A DNA stretch of 64,000 nucleotides from NCBI GenBank assembly GCA_037954665.1, contig JBBMOL010000016.1, positions 2,046,001 through 2,110,000 of the forward strand, written 5' to 3'. Positions 1 to 11,612 of the stretch are shown in pieces; within the stretch, counting starts at the first letter, position 1, and every line of letters starts with the position of its first letter. The stretch comes from Laguncularia racemosa. Taxonomy: Eukaryota > Streptophyta > Magnoliopsida > Myrtales > Combretaceae. Position numbers and translations under genes: made by a program. A model generated the notes under the pieces. The model made no database searches and had not been told where the DNA came from. It saw only the letters and a program-made list of their open reading frames with translations.

Positions 1-735
1 CCTAGCCATGGTAGCCTCTGTATCCTCCCCTACATTTGCCCTAATCATAGTAACTTCCATCTCCTTGAAATATTCATCCACACTTCGACTTCCATGCCTA
101 AGAGTTTGCAATTTGTTACGCAATTTACGATAGTAATACGCAGGCACAAACTGCTTCTTCATCACCCTCTTCATCTCTTCCCACGACTCAATAGGTGGTT
201 CGCCATTCCTTCTTCGATTTAACATTAGTTGATCCCACCACACTATGGCATAATCCGAAAATTTAATGGCAGCAAGTTTCACTTTCTTTCTCCCACTATA
301 GTTGTGACAATCAAATACCATCTCTACCTTCTTCTCCCACTCTAAGTACGCCTCGGGATCATTCTTCCCTTGGAAAGGAGGAATCTTCATCTTTATACTA
401 CTCAGTTGATTATCCTCTCTATTCCTATCTCCTCTATCTTCCCAATCCCTAGTTCCTCTATTCATATCACTATAACTTCTATAACTCCCGACAGAAGGTT
501 CATCAAATTCATCATCGAACATTTCATCTCCACCCCTTTGTACTCTCCTAGAACAATTCTCCCTCTTACGCCCTTGGAAGACATTTTTAGATTGCTCTAG
601 TCTTTGCTCTACCGTCTCATGAATTTGTTCCATTCCCTCCTGAAACATTCTCTTCATCTCACCCCTCAATGCCTCAATCACTAACCTAGCATCAAACCTT
701 CCCCTCTCACCTTTAGGAGAATGTTTCCTCGACAT
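1..735 (-). CDS. Gag polyprotein, N-terminal 245 codons (truncated by window edge)
   Basis: Structural Gag that packages retrotransposon RNA in the cytoplasm. The start is ATG at 735-733, the same start as in the full-length copy at 40101. The frame stays open for all 245 codons to the window edge, with no stop or frameshift. An Arg/Glu-rich, probably coiled N-terminus is followed by the plant retrotransposon Gag core, including the motif KIPPFQGKNDPEAYLEWEKK and a WWDQL block. Only scattered substitutions separate it from the 40101 copy. Because the reading frame has no end inside the window, a stop-to-stop ORF search would miss it. The zinc knuckle and pol lie beyond the edge. This is the least damaged coding frame in the window apart from the gag at 40101. 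Confidence 0.9.
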   Translation of the reverse strand, partial: MSRKHSPKGERGRFDARLVIEALRGEMKRMFQEGMEQIHETVEQRLEQSKNVFQGRKRENCSRRVQRGGDEMFDDEFDEPSVGSYRSYSDMNRGTRDWEDRGDRNREDNQLSSIKMKIPPFQGKNDPEAYLEWEKKVEMVFDCHNYSGRKKVKLAAIKFSDYAIVWWDQLMLNRRRNGEPPIESWEEMKRVMKKQFVPAYYYRKLRNKLQTLRHGSRSVDEYFKEMEVTMIRANVGEDTEATMAR

Positions 736-1177
736 AGTTCCTATAGAAAAGATTAGTACTAACACAAATATATATAATTAAGCCTCACGATACACTCTCT
801 TACATGTTTCGCTCAAAGGATGATATCACACAGTCACTCGTGTATTCTCACAAGCAATGATGATATCAACTCACCAATTCCTCTTCTCAATTCTCTCGGA
901 ACTAACCTAAAATACACCAATCCCCTTCCATAGAATTCAAAAACAACTCTAGGGCTCGAAAATTTCCTCTTTTTTTCTTTCCAATTTTTTTTTGTTGCTC
1001 TTGATCACATTCCCCTTTTTTTTTGTCGTGATTCTTCCTTTTTTTTTTTGTAACAAAATTGAATAGAAGGCACTACACTTTCAATAGACAATTAACACTA
1101 TGAAATTGATATGAACGATTGGAGTTAGGGTTTTGATGTTACCTTCCTCAAACCGAAATGATGTTTAACAAACTTAG
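736..1177 (-). other. Leader (5' UTR) of left G1 element
   Basis: Non-coding leader between the primer-binding site and gag. It is rich in T-runs on the plus strand (A-runs in the element's sense), especially near 968-1052. The same A-rich leader occurs in the copy at 39608-40100. No ORF is supported here. Confidence 0.8.
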
Positions 1178-1189
1178 GCTCTGATACCA
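1178..1189 (-). other. Primer-binding site, initiator-Met tRNA type
   Basis: The minus strand reads TGGTATCAGAGC, the classic plant site complementary to the 3' end of initiator-Met tRNA, next to the LTR end. A second, slightly mutated copy lies at 1210-1221 (TGGTATTAGAGC), so the LTR/primer-site junction is duplicated here. Confidence 0.9.
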
Positions 1190-1531
1190 AACTGATACGA
1201 AATCGGTTTGCTCTAATACCAAACTGATACGAACCACGCCAACGTGTGATGAAACCCAATACCAATACGTTTAGAATTGTTACCCAAGATGCCAAACAAT
1301 TGAGTGGAAACCGTGACCTGTTGTCTATAAGTGAGACAAGAAACTTGGTATATTATGTAGACGCCACAATCGGGATGAATGATCGATTGATAAGTCGGGA
1401 TGAACGCCACAGAAGAAAATCTGATAAGTTCTAAAGTAGTTCTTTGAAGAACCAAGAGAGGAATTCTCTCCAAAGTGTTTTCAAACTTGTATGTTGTATA
1501 TTCTATATTCTATCTATTCTAAACCCTAGGA

Positions 1532-1539
1532 GCTTTATA
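1532..1539 (-). promoter_or_regulatory. TATA box of G1 LTR
   Basis: The minus strand reads TATAAAGC just upstream of CTCCTAGGGTTTAG. The same position in the other two LTRs reads TATAAAAGC. It probably positions RNA polymerase II transcription start in the LTR. Inferred from motif and conservation only. Confidence 0.6.
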
Positions 1540-1673
1540 TTAGGGTTTACAATTCGTAACAATGATGCCCCAAAATGACATAACTTCAGTAAGTTGCATA
1601 AAAATAAAAAAACAATGACTTAAAGGTCGGCAGCGTGGGAATGAAGGCCGGCGGCCTTAGAGCCGGTGTTGGA

Positions 1674-1813
1674 GATGTACACGACCGTGTACTTCTAGTC
1701 GTGTATCTTTCTGTGGAAATTCTTGACACCATATACGGCCGTGCCTTTGAACCGTGTATACGACTGTGTATGATTCTGTGTAACCTCCAGACTCCTATAC
1801 GGCTGTGCCTTGT
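1674..1813. repeat. Cluster of CACGG/CGTG short palindromes in LTR
   Basis: Several copies of a short motif built from TACACG and CGTGTA arms around GA, GG or GT centres (for example TACACGACCGTGTA at 1679-1692). The cluster lies just beyond the position of the pol stop codon. Equivalent clusters occur in the other G1 LTRs and in the G2 LTRs. Confidence 0.75.
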
Positions 1814-2060
1814 AAAGACACGCCCTCTTTAACCCGTATCCATTATGACTTGTACAAGAGCAAAGGCATTCCCATGGTTGTTCCAATCCTTTCCAACTTC
1901 ATGATTGCTCCAATCCTTTCCGACTTCATGGACATCCTTTATCAACCCGTTAAGTGCTTCCTTTAATCGTTTCGCTTGAGTTCTTGTGATCGGTCTAGGT
2001 GGCACTTCAAGAGGATCCACATTCCATCTTCTGGCTTGGCTCCCATCATGGCTCTCATCA

Positions 2061-3577
2061 TGGCCTTCAAAGAGTTGGTTCTTCAAATCAGTTGAATTCA
2101 TCTTGTGGGCTATTAGATGTGAGTTCGATGATGTTCCCAATTTGATCAATAGTGTAGATTATTTGGCATCCTGTAAAGACTGATCACTGTACCTGCTATA
2201 ATACAATTCAAACATTATTAGATAAGGAAATGGATACATGTGAGCAATTTGGATTATACATCTAAATCAGGTTCCCTGACTATCGGGATCGTAGGTAGAT
2301 TCCCATAAGAAAAAGGATCAAAATTAGGATTTAAATGGTTTATATTATATTGTATTTGTAAGTCTTTGCTCCAATTATGAGCCATTTTAATGTTTGTTTT
2401 GTTATACTTGTAATAAAAAATATATATATGTGGAAGTTTAGATGAATTCAATTTTTCTTAATTCTAGTGAAGAAGGAAGACTCAATTTACATTTTTCAAA
2501 TGTGCTTTAACTGCAATGGGATCCTCCCCTTTTATTTGCATTATGGAAAGACACGTTTGGAGAGAAGGAAAGCAAATGCCAATAAATTCCATTTGCATGC
2601 TAACGTGGGACCCTCAAACTTTTTTCCCATTTCCATTTTAGAAAGCATAGATATATAAAGACATCTCCAATCCTAAGTATCTCATTTAAGATTCTTAAGT
2701 ACCATATTAGCACCTGGAGAACTTTTTCTCCTCAAATACTTTTTGACTTTATTCCTAAATTTTCAAAGAGAGTTCCTAAGTGTCATTCTAGGTCATTGAG
2801 GAGAGTTCCTAGATGGCACTTATTAGAAAAACTTAGAATAATAATAAATTTGGATTATAAAAGACCCTAAAAAGTATAAAGGTCTCTCTCCATTCCTCAA
2901 GAACCCTAGAAGGTGAGTCTTTAGTATTAGATTTGGTATCAAGAATTAGGGATGAAAATGCCTTAAGAAAGATATCCATTTGTAAATTTTAATTGTTAAC
3001 ATGGACTCCATTTGCATTTCTCGTATCTTTCAAATGTAAAGAGATGAAAATAATTTTATTTAGCTCCTCAGGATGGTCATCTGCACAAGCCATTAAGAAT
3101 TCAAGATTTGTTCAAAGTCCCTAAAAAAAATAGGATCAAAATATGGAAACATACTCAAAAATATAACTAAGTTTTTTTTTTTTAATTTATATTTCCTTTT
3201 GCTTTTAATTTGTGAACATGTTTCTTGAATCCTTATGTGTTATTCCTATATTTACCATGGACTAAATTAAATATTATGGGATTTTGATATTTGCTTAATG
3301 ATTTAATTAATATATGATTGTATCATATGTTACTATTAAGTTAGTTAACTTTTAATCATCCCAATCTTATAATTCATAACTTATTCCCTTATTAATAATA
3401 TTTTTATGAGTAGAACCTGAAAAAGATATGGATAGTTCACCTAAAATTAGACTAGGATTAGTTTAAATGTCAACATAGACACATGCTCTTTAAATTAATT
3501 TTAGTATTCACTTTCTTAATGCAATTGATATTAATTTTTATGATATAAACATATGCATGAATTTTAACATTAATTAG
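2061..3577. other. AT-rich spacer, no gene recognised
   Basis: Non-coding DNA between the left G1 element and the Tat-like element. Only short open frames without recognisable content occur. The first ~50 bases next to the LTR resemble the end of pol on the minus strand (reported as a finding). The rest shows no repeat or element end that I can support. Confidence 0.5.
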
Positions 3578-3998
3578 TGTTGATTGCTCTTATCGCCTCA
3601 AACTGATCTTAGGTTAGATTGAGCCCTTAAACTCATGAACTCCAACCTGCAAGATGAATCAACATGTGCTATTGGGCTGCCAAAGGTATCTCTAGCACTT
3701 GAACTCTAAGGCTTAAGTCAAAGAAATAGCGTGTGGGAACTGTAATAAAAGTTTGTAGGTTATATTAGATGCCTTACCTAGTTGAAGTGACTCCCTCTTT
3801 ATAGTGTTGGTGTAATACTATATTTTATGCAAGCAAATCTTCCTTGAAGACACCCTATTTATTATAGAAAAGATTTAGTAGAGTATGTTCGTCAAAGGAG
3901 TTAAATTATTTTCCTCATCTATTCCGATTAGCTCAAGCACTTTCTTGTTTTATTGTTTAACTCAATCGAGGTGGGCTTTAAGCCTAAGGCATATGACA
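3578..3998 (-). repeat. 3' LTR of Tat-like element (421 bp)
   Basis: Aligned to 13400-13816: both begin TGTTGATTG on the plus strand and end ...GACA, giving TG...CA ends on either strand. Divergence from its partner (roughly one base in five by eye) points to an old insertion. Confidence 0.85.
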
Positions 3999-4014
3999 CT
4001 TGCCACCCACTCAC
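3999..4014 (-). other. Polypurine-rich tract beside 3' LTR
   Basis: The minus strand reads GTGAGTGGGTGGCAAG directly before the LTR start TGTCATATG. Position and purine content fit the plus-strand priming site and support the LTR boundary. Confidence 0.55.
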
Positions 4015-4829
4015 ATCGGTAACTAGGCATTGATGAAAGTAGAAGCTATAGTGAGTTGCTTTTACAAAACAACACTTAAATATGTTGAGCAAGCCATGCT
4101 TTGGCTAAGAGATATATGTTCAAATTAAGGAGTATTTCAACTACCTTTAGCGTTCAAAGCACATTAACCTAGGCCTTTGAGGTGGGCTACCCTTTAAGCT
4201 TTAATGTCATGCTTAGGCAGTCTTGAGCTAGGAAGTAACTCATCTGAGTAAGGAAGTATTCTTGTTGAGCTAGCTGAGGGAGTTTAACCCAAGGTTTACC
4301 TAAACAAGCCACATCTATATCACCAAGCAGTAATGGGCAAGTCTCAAGTTCTAAGTTGCCTCCCAAGCTTGGTAAAATGGGGAAGCTTGTTAGATATGCA
4401 TCCATCTTTTCAATTATCAAATTCAAATCACGTGTATGTGTACACAAATCTATGCATTTAATGTGTAGAGATACATGGCAAAACTAGGTAAGAGGTAGTT
4501 GCAAAGGCTAAAAGATCATGGTCTTTTATTTCAACCATAGACTTATGGTACAATCTGAAATGTTCTTGGGAATTGCACGCACATTCCTTACTTGCTAGTA
4601 TAAAGGGACCAAACATCCATATTTACACTCTTCCGCATTCCCTTGCTTGAAAACTCTCTCAAATTTCCTCACATCTTCTGATGCTCCTTCAATTTGTTCA
4701 CCCCCTTTCCTCTAAGCTCCCTGATCATTTACACTTATGGTTGAGTTTTGTCTTCACAAACCCTCTTAGATCTTGTTCGAGGGATCATCCCCCTTAAGTT
4801 ACATCAGCAAATACAAAAGGATCTTCGAG
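4015..4829. other. Tat-like element, non-coding 3' region
   Basis: Internal element sequence between the polypurine tract and the decayed antisense ORF. No coding frame is supported. It may hold the promoter or 5' part of the antisense ORF, but I see no motif that decides this. Confidence 0.4.
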
Positions 4830-7463
4830 TTGGTCTTAGGGTGAAGTGGTTGATAGTGCAATCTTACAATCATTTGAAGAGGAGGAAGAGATTGCAATTA
4901 GTGAGCTTGCTCTAGATATTTATTTGAACAATGGGGAGGATTGTAAACCACTCTAGCCCTATATTGACAATCTTACTATGTTAGGGTTAAGCTTAAAGTA
5001 TATAAAAAGCATGGTTTGCTAAGCCAGTGCTGATGCAATAGGGTTTTATAGTGCACCACTTCCTATGGGTGAGATTGCTTGACCAACCTATAAGCATGAG
5101 CAAGTGATCATATTGGAAGTCAACAAGTTCTACATTTACAAAAGATTTTTGAGTTCAGTCTGTGGCTTCCCTTTACAGGCTTCCAAACATAGTTCTTCAA
5201 CCACCACAAGTTTAACCTATGCTAACTCATCCCAAATGCATACACTCTACTTACATCATTCAAGAGCTTATGAGAGTCCTATGGGACTAGGCCCATCCCA
5301 CAACTACTTCAATCTTTCTACAACAAGAAGTGCTTGAGGCCTTTTCTAAGGTGGTATTACTTGTCATTTTGTGGAGGAGTTAAGCTTATGGATGGACTAA
5401 CATCCTCTATTCACAATTAGAAGGATAAATAAGTTGTGATCCAGATTGCTAAGGAGTCAGACTTGTAGATTCGATAGTTGAATCCAATAAAAACTAAGGC
5501 CATTAAGTTGTTGCTAAATGACTAGCATTAGGTTGACATCTTGATTAAAGCCTTGGAGAATAATTGGAGACCTTTCAATGCTCTAAGTCAAATGTAGAGC
5601 TTTTTAGGTATTACGACTGAGATCTCAAATAACTCAAAGGTGAAAACTAGTTATGGGAAAAAAAAAGGCTTAGAGAGTTAAAAAGAGGCTAGTAAGAGTC
5701 TATGCTTGGGTTGGGGTTAGCTTAGGGGGATTATTCATTTTCTTCAATTTGAGAGGCGTTACCCCCTTGTAGACTTTTCTATTTAGTGAGTACTTCTTCT
5801 AAGTTTTATTTAATGGTTTTTTTGTCCTTTTGTAGGCATGCCGCCTTTAAAGCCCATTTAGATCTCTAATCCTATAGCTCACTAAGGAGGACAGGGGAAA
5901 AAAGGTGCTAAGGGGCTAAGAGGGCTAGTCAAGATGTACCCCTAAAGAATACTCCAGCTATAGGGATTTCAATATAAGGCCCCGAGCCTCTGAGGATTGT
6001 TCCTCTTACTCTGATAATTGCTAGAAAAGGCAAAGGCAAGCTTAAAGCACCCGAGTGCGAGGACCGATGTGGCCATGACCAGGCCATTACCATAATGACC
6101 ACAAGGCCTCGACTTGTGAAAATCATCCTAATGGAAGTGAGATCGAGGCAAGACTTGTTGCCTCAATTCAGAAAGTCGACAATCTTTACATTGAAAGGCA
6201 TTGAAAGAGGAGGTTCGACATCCCATCGTTAGAGGGGGAAAGGAGGGAAGTTCTTGATCTTCGGAAGACACCCAAGTTACCCTCATCAAGGGTGCCTCCC
6301 ACCCTTTCCATTTTTGAGTCATTGGGAAGAATCGGGGTTGGATACGGAAACTTGTTCGAAAGCATGCTCAACCCATAAGATTGGCATACCATCAAGGAGG
6401 CAACTTTATGGATGACCTCGTTATAGGTATGTGAGCATTTATCTACTTAGTTTATTGAAGCAAATCTCATTCTCTTTTTTCTCATTTGCATCTTAAGTTC
6501 TCAATTGTTAAGCTACATTGATTCATGTACTAGTGCTAGATGATGAAGGTTGTATACGATGAACTCCATGTAGGTAAGGATATAGATTGTTGGGTACAAC
6601 ACAATAAGGCTACTAATGATAATTTTTTTTCCTTATACACTGGCATGTATGATCACAATGAAGTTCACATGTAGAAGGCTAGGAGGGTAGAGGCCAAGTT
6701 GAAGGATGCTTGGAAAGAGTTAAGGGTAGTCATGGAAGATTGCATTAAGAAGTTGGTCAAGGTAAAGGAGCATGTTGGGGTGGCTTTTTGGTGAGGTGGA
6801 TAAGGCATGAAGAGAGCTTACGTGAGCTAATAGTTGCATCTCAAGCCACTATAAGCAAGTTGCCCCCTATAAGGAAAGGGAGAAGGACCTGGTAGTATAG
6901 GTCTAACACTTACAGGCTGTGTCAATAGACTACAACAGGAACATAAACTTGATGTAGGAGTGCTTGGATGAGTTAGCTAACATAGAGAGAAGCTTAATGT
7001 AGTGCATTGTTCTACTCAAGGAGCTCTCTACTTGATAGGATATGTGAATTCAAGAGTTGGAGGAGCTGGAGAGGATGGTAAAGGATTGGTACCACGATGA
7101 AATATACTAGTAAATTCAACCTATGATGAGTATGCGAGGTAGCTAGTCGCTATTATAAAGGGAGGCTAGTGAAAGTTGAGGTGCTAGATCCATGAGAGGA
7201 ATCCCAGCTACATCTTGAGTTGGTTGTACGGGAAAACAAGTGTACCTGACACCTATCTAGAGAAAAGGGAGGAGCTAGAGGCAAAAAGGTTAGTTGACGA
7301 GGGGATTAATCAAAATGATGACACATCCCCTCAGCCTCCTCAAAGTGAGGAATTGCCTCATGCTCCTCTATTAGAAACTCTTTCCTTTACTTGCTTTGGA
7401 AGAGGTTTTGCTACCACCACTTGTCGAAGAGCAACTCGAGGGAAACCCATCCAAGCATACTAG
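4830..7463 (+). pseudogene. Decayed antisense ORF of Tat-like element ('putative gypsy type transposon' domain)
   Basis: Plus-strand relic lying between integrase and 3' LTR, opposite to gag-pol. Around 5160-5460 one frame, with stops, resembles the plant 'putative gypsy type transposon' family (Pfam Transposase_28): a Leu/Pro/Phe-rich block, then a conserved motif of the type LIPNAYTLLTSFK, then WYYLSF...GGVKLMDGLTSSIHN. Around 6666-6780 a charged, heptad-like stretch (KLKDAWKELRVVMEDCIKKL) suggests coiled coil. The C-terminal part, 7215-7463, is still open for 82 codons and acidic. Antisense ORFs of this kind are described for Tat-lineage elements. Their function is unknown, and many stops and frameshifts make this copy non-functional. 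Confidence 0.6.
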
Positions 7464-8127
7464 CAATCATTTGGAACCAACCTTAGCCCTAGTGGAAGAT
7501 TTGGCTTGTTAATAAATCTAATCATATTTTCTTTTGACCTAAACTCTTATTGGTTATTTTTCTACCTATTATTTTACATTTTTTGTTGATGCACTCGAGA
7601 TTTTGTTCTTATCCATTGATCGCTACATTTTTTTTTTATCAAACATCAATGTATTTTTGTTAACTACTATTTGTCATTTAACTCCGTAGACTAGGTCATA
7701 TTCTAGTCAGAAATAATGTATGGGCCAGGGTTCTAACCCTTGGTAGGTGCATCTTCAATACTCAAGCTTAAGCTTAGTTGGTGACAATGTGCCTTCATGT
7801 GGCGTGGAGTACATATTTTTTTAGTTCAACCCATAGGGCACAAGGGGCTCATTTACCATGTTGGTTAGTGGAGGCCCTTCATTGTCCTATTGTCTAGATG
7901 CAGCTTAGGACTTTACTCATTAATCACATTATTTATGTGATTGAATTCTAGTTTCATGTACTTTTATAAGACGAATTAGACATAATACTTGTAAATTATT
8001 GATGCAAATTGTAATTCCATTGAACAATCGCAATGTTTACAAAGAAGACAACACTATAACTATGCTTCTCAAACATATTCTAAAACTTATTCAAAATACA
8101 AGCATAAGTTTTCAATGTTCCATTTCC
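7464..8127. other. Tat-like element, non-coding segment between antisense ORF and integrase
   Basis: No coding frame or repeat recognised. The two convergent reading units (the antisense ORF on plus, pol on minus) end on either side of it, so it would hold both 3' ends. Confidence 0.4.
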
Positions 8128-9110
8128 TCAAGATCTTGTGTTCATTGAGCTTTTCTGACTCATATGCTCATAACTGACTACCCTTTGAATATGGATAGGG
8201 TCTTCCCAGTTTGGGGTTAATTTCCTTTGGCTTTCCCTTGATCTTATGGCTTCAAACTTCCTATGAACTAGATCTTTAGGTCGAAAAACCTTATACACTT
8301 TCTTGTTGTAGTATCTAGCTGCTTGTTGTTGACATGCCATCACTCTGTAATTAGCTTGATCACTTAGCTCTTTAAAGAAATTCAAGTTAACTTAAAGACT
8401 AATCTCATTAACTTTTAGGTCTAGCTTACAAGTGCGAAGGTTATGCAGTTTGAGCTCGACTAGTAATATTGCCTTGGTCTCGAAAGCAAGGTTGAAAGGA
8501 CTTTCGCCTATGGTAATTCTTAGAGTTGTTTGATACCCCCATAAAATGTAGGGGGGCTTGTTTGCCCACCCCCCCTTACCCGATCAACTCTTTTCTTGAG
8601 GCTCTATAAAATAACTTTGTTGGTGGCCCCAGCTTATCCATTGGACTATGGATGGACCTTAATCTTGTATTTGGCACAAAACTCCCTAAACCTCGGATTA
8701 TCAAACTAGATGCCATTATTGGTAATGATGGCACTAGGAATACCAAAGCTACATAGTATGTCTTGGATAACAAAGTCTCTTACATTGTGCTCAGTAATCT
8801 TAGCTACTACCTTGGCTTTTACCCATTTTGTGAAGTAGTTGATGACAAATATGATATACTGACACTGACTTGTAGCCATGGGGAATGGTCTAAGAATATC
8901 AAGTCCCCACTAAGCAAATGGCCATGGGCTTGTGATTGGCATAAAGGTGCTGCTTAGCTATCTGTCGACTTAAGCATGCTTTTGACACTTGTTACATCTT
9001 TGCACAATCTCCTTAGCATCTTTCTTCATGGTAAGCTAATAGTACTTGACTCAAAGTGCCTTTATAATTGAAGTGTGGCCCATGATGTGATTTTTGCATA
9101 CCTTAGTGTG
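8128..9110 (-). pseudogene. Integrase of Tat-like element (broken)
   Basis: Minus-strand integrase relic, which inserts element cDNA into host DNA. The zinc-binding N-terminus lies near 8960-9110, with a degenerate CxxC-like segment. The catalytic core lies near 8580-8960, where the frame with FGIPSAIITNNG, then FDNPRFREFCAKYKIKVHP is readable between stops. The C-terminal part at 8128-8385 is open for 85 codons (ELSDQANYRVMACQQQAARY ... LTPNWEDPIHI), typical of the Tat/Retand group. Numerous stops and shifts separate these parts. Confidence 0.75.
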
Positions 9111-9335
9111 GAGCTTAATCAATAAGTGCTTAGCCTTGGTAGGTCAGAGGCACTTAAGGAGTGGTAAGCTATATGCCCTCCTATAAAGCTGCCAATCAAA
9201 GAGCATATGTTGGGCTACTCTTTGCCTTAAAGCCTTTGTTTTTTTTTTCTTTCCTTTTTTCAAGAATGGTACCATTTATTAAGTAGGCGATGATTAGGTC
9301 CATTTAACACAACTCTACGGGAGTCTGGGTTTTGT

Positions 9336-10290
9336 TCACAAAGCATTCTTGATGAGACTTGTTAGTACTCTTTTTGAGAGGAATTCCACAAATACCTTCC
9401 CATTTAGTTTAGCAAGACATGTTGAGGCTAATTTGGATAATCCATCTACCTTAACATTCTTTACTTGAGGGATCTTCATGATGCTATATGATGGAAAGTC
9501 GGAACATAGGGATCTAACGACCTTGAGGTGTTTGGTCATCCCTTTATCTTTAACCATATACTCTCCATTAGCCTATTGGATTATGAGTTGTGAATCTAAA
9601 AAAAATTTTGAATTTTTTTCCTCCAATTTTGTTTGCTATTTTTAGTTTAGCAATGAGAGATTCGTTTTCTGCTTCATTAATATTGGCCATAAACCCAAAC
9701 TTTGGAGTGTATTGAATTTCTATGCCATCTGGTCTACACAATACAAGCTCTGTACCAGTCTTCTCTTGAGTGGACGAGCTATCCACATGGAGAGTTTAAG
9801 TAGTTTTCTTATAAACTTCAGTGGGCACTTCATCTTTTACTGTTGATTCAGCTATGAAGACAACCAACATTTGTGCATTCATTGCCTCATGTGGTTGGTA
9901 TTATACACCATATGCACTAAGCTTTAAAGCATAATGGACCATCCCCTCGACACGTCAAGTTTTTGGAGAATCTGCCTTAAAGGCTAATCAGTGAGTACCA
10001 CCACTTGATAAGTCTTAAAATAAGGGCACAATTTCCTTGTAGAGATGACCAAGGCTAGGGTAAATTTTTCAATCTTGAAATATCTAATTTTCAAGTCCTC
10101 TAAAATGTGGCTCACATAATAAATAGGTTGGTGTTCACTTCCTTTTGCTTGAACAAAGACTAAGCATAGGGCTTAGCTACTAACAAAGAGATAAAGATAA
10201 AATTCTTCTCCCGTGATTGGTTTTGACAACACTAAAGGAGTGGTGAGAAAGTGTTTCAACCCATCAAATGCTACTTAACACTCATCTATC
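9336..10290 (-). pseudogene. RNase H region of Tat-like element (broken)
   Basis: Two RNase H-like stretches in tandem on the minus strand, as expected for Tat-lineage elements, which carry an additional archaeal-type RNase H. The 9568-9786 frame shows the pattern DSSSTQEKTGTELVLCRPDG, then FGFMANINEAENESLIAKL, with the NEAE motif. The 9336-9557 frame continues toward the connection to integrase (VRSLCSDFPSYSIMKIPQVK). Upstream to about 10290 the first RNase H is readable only between stops. Confidence 0.72.
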
Positions 10291-11019
10291 TACTAAAAAT
10301 CAACTAGATTCTTTTAGACTTTGAAAAAGGGAAGGGAGTACACTTATCCTCAGACTTAAAGATAAATCAAGTAAGTACTGCGACCTGCCTTATGAGTCAT
10401 TGAACTACTTTAAGGTGGTTGGATATCTAGGATGGCCTTAATCTTCTCAAGATTATCTTTGAAACCTCAGGAGGTGACCATGTAACCAAGAAATTTCCTA
10501 ATTTCCGCCCTAAAGACACACTTCTGGGGATTCAACTTCATACTATATTAGCAAAGTGTTTAGAAAGTCTTCTAAATTTGTTAGGTGTTCTTGAGGTTCC
10601 ATGCTGTTTACTATCATGTCATTGATATCTACTTCTAGATTGTGACCTATCTAATGCATAAACATCTTTATCATTAGTATTTGATAGGTTGTCTTAGCAT
10701 TCTTGAGTCCAAAGGGCATGACATCGTGGCAATATGTTCCAAAATTGGTTACGAATGAAGTGTGAACCTGATCGATCTCATTTATCTTAATCTAATTATA
10801 GCTTTAGAAGGCATCCATGAAATTGAGTAATGCGTAGCTTAAGGTCAAGTTGATCAATCGGTCAATCCGAGCAAGAGGAAAGTAGTCCTTTAAGCAAGCT
10901 TTATTTAGGTTGGTATAATGAATGCACATCCACCACTTCTCGTTAGACTTTTTGACTAGCATATAGTTAGTTAGCCAAATAAGATAAAGCTCTTCTCGTA
11001 TGAATCTAGCCTTTAACAA
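10291..11019 (-). pseudogene. Reverse transcriptase of Tat-like element (broken)
   Basis: Reverse transcriptase relic on the minus strand. The first open part (10804-11019, 71 codons) has the fingers/palm start: FIREELY, VKKSNEKWWMCIHYTNLNKA, FPLARIDRLI and LNFMDAF. Beyond 10800 the frame goes on with stops through a VMPFGLKNA-type motif. At the place of the catalytic Y-x-D-D box it now reads like INDM, so the active site is lost. Confidence 0.8.
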
Positions 11020-11612
11020 TATTTTAACCTATTCCTTAATGGAAACTCAATGTTCTAGTGTGAAATGCCTCTCCTTTTGCTTGATGACCTTTATAATGGG
11101 GTTGATTTTTAACCTATGTGTCATCACATTAGGTGGAATTTTAGGCATGTCGGATGGCAAACATACGAAAACATCTATAGTGGTTTGGGAGAAAGCAATC
11201 AATTGCTTTCGTAGCTTAGGTGAAACTACTATTCCTATCTTTATTGTTTGTTCAGGTGAGTTGCCAATTTGAATTTCCTTCATTTCTTCTATTGATTCTC
11301 CTCTCGATCCTGGTTTTTCTCAAGAGTAAGGTCTATTATGAGGACCTCCCATTAGGAGAGGGTTTAGAGATACAAACTCCATGATGCTTGTTGATCACCA
11401 TTGTAAACACCAACTCTTGTAGGAGTAATGAATTTAGCCTTCAAGTGTTTTTTAGAGGTTATCATTCCTATTGTGTTTTGCGATGGTCATCCTAGAATGA
11501 TGTTGTAAGGTGACCAAGCATTGATTACAATGAAATTGACTAGCATCTATGTCTTATGTAGACCATCTCTAAGCTCTATAGGGAGAGTTATGATTCCTTT
11601 TAACTTAATAGG

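Larger units (their letters stand above)
1..2060 (-). mobile_element. Ty3/gypsy LTR retrotransposon, family G1, left copy (5' part only)
   Basis: The 5' part of a gypsy element read on the minus strand: LTR (2060 to 1225), primer-binding site, AT-rich leader, then gag running off the window at base 1. It matches the full-length copy at 38755-45565 in reverse complement across LTR, leader and gag, so both belong to one family. The 3' half lies outside the window, so no target-site duplication can be checked. The primer site complementary to initiator-Met tRNA and the gag type are usual for plant gypsy elements. Confidence 0.93.
1225..2060 (-). repeat. 5' LTR of left G1 element (836 bp)
   Basis: The boundaries come from alignment to the two LTRs of the full-length copy (38755-39592 and 44716-45565). 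On the minus strand it starts TGATGAGAGCC at 2060 and ends ...TATCA at 1225. It holds a TATA box, a cluster of CACGG/CGTG palindromes and a short open frame (2060 to 1829). That frame corresponds to the tail of pol, which in this family reads into the LTR. Confidence 0.92.

Noticed and set aside
2660..2930. MITE beginning ACATCTCCAATCCTAAG
   Set aside because: The start resembles some plant MITEs, but I could not find the matching inverted end.
7215..7463. Small host gene
   Set aside because: Located inside the Tat-like element and collinear with the end of the antisense ORF relic, so treated as part of it.
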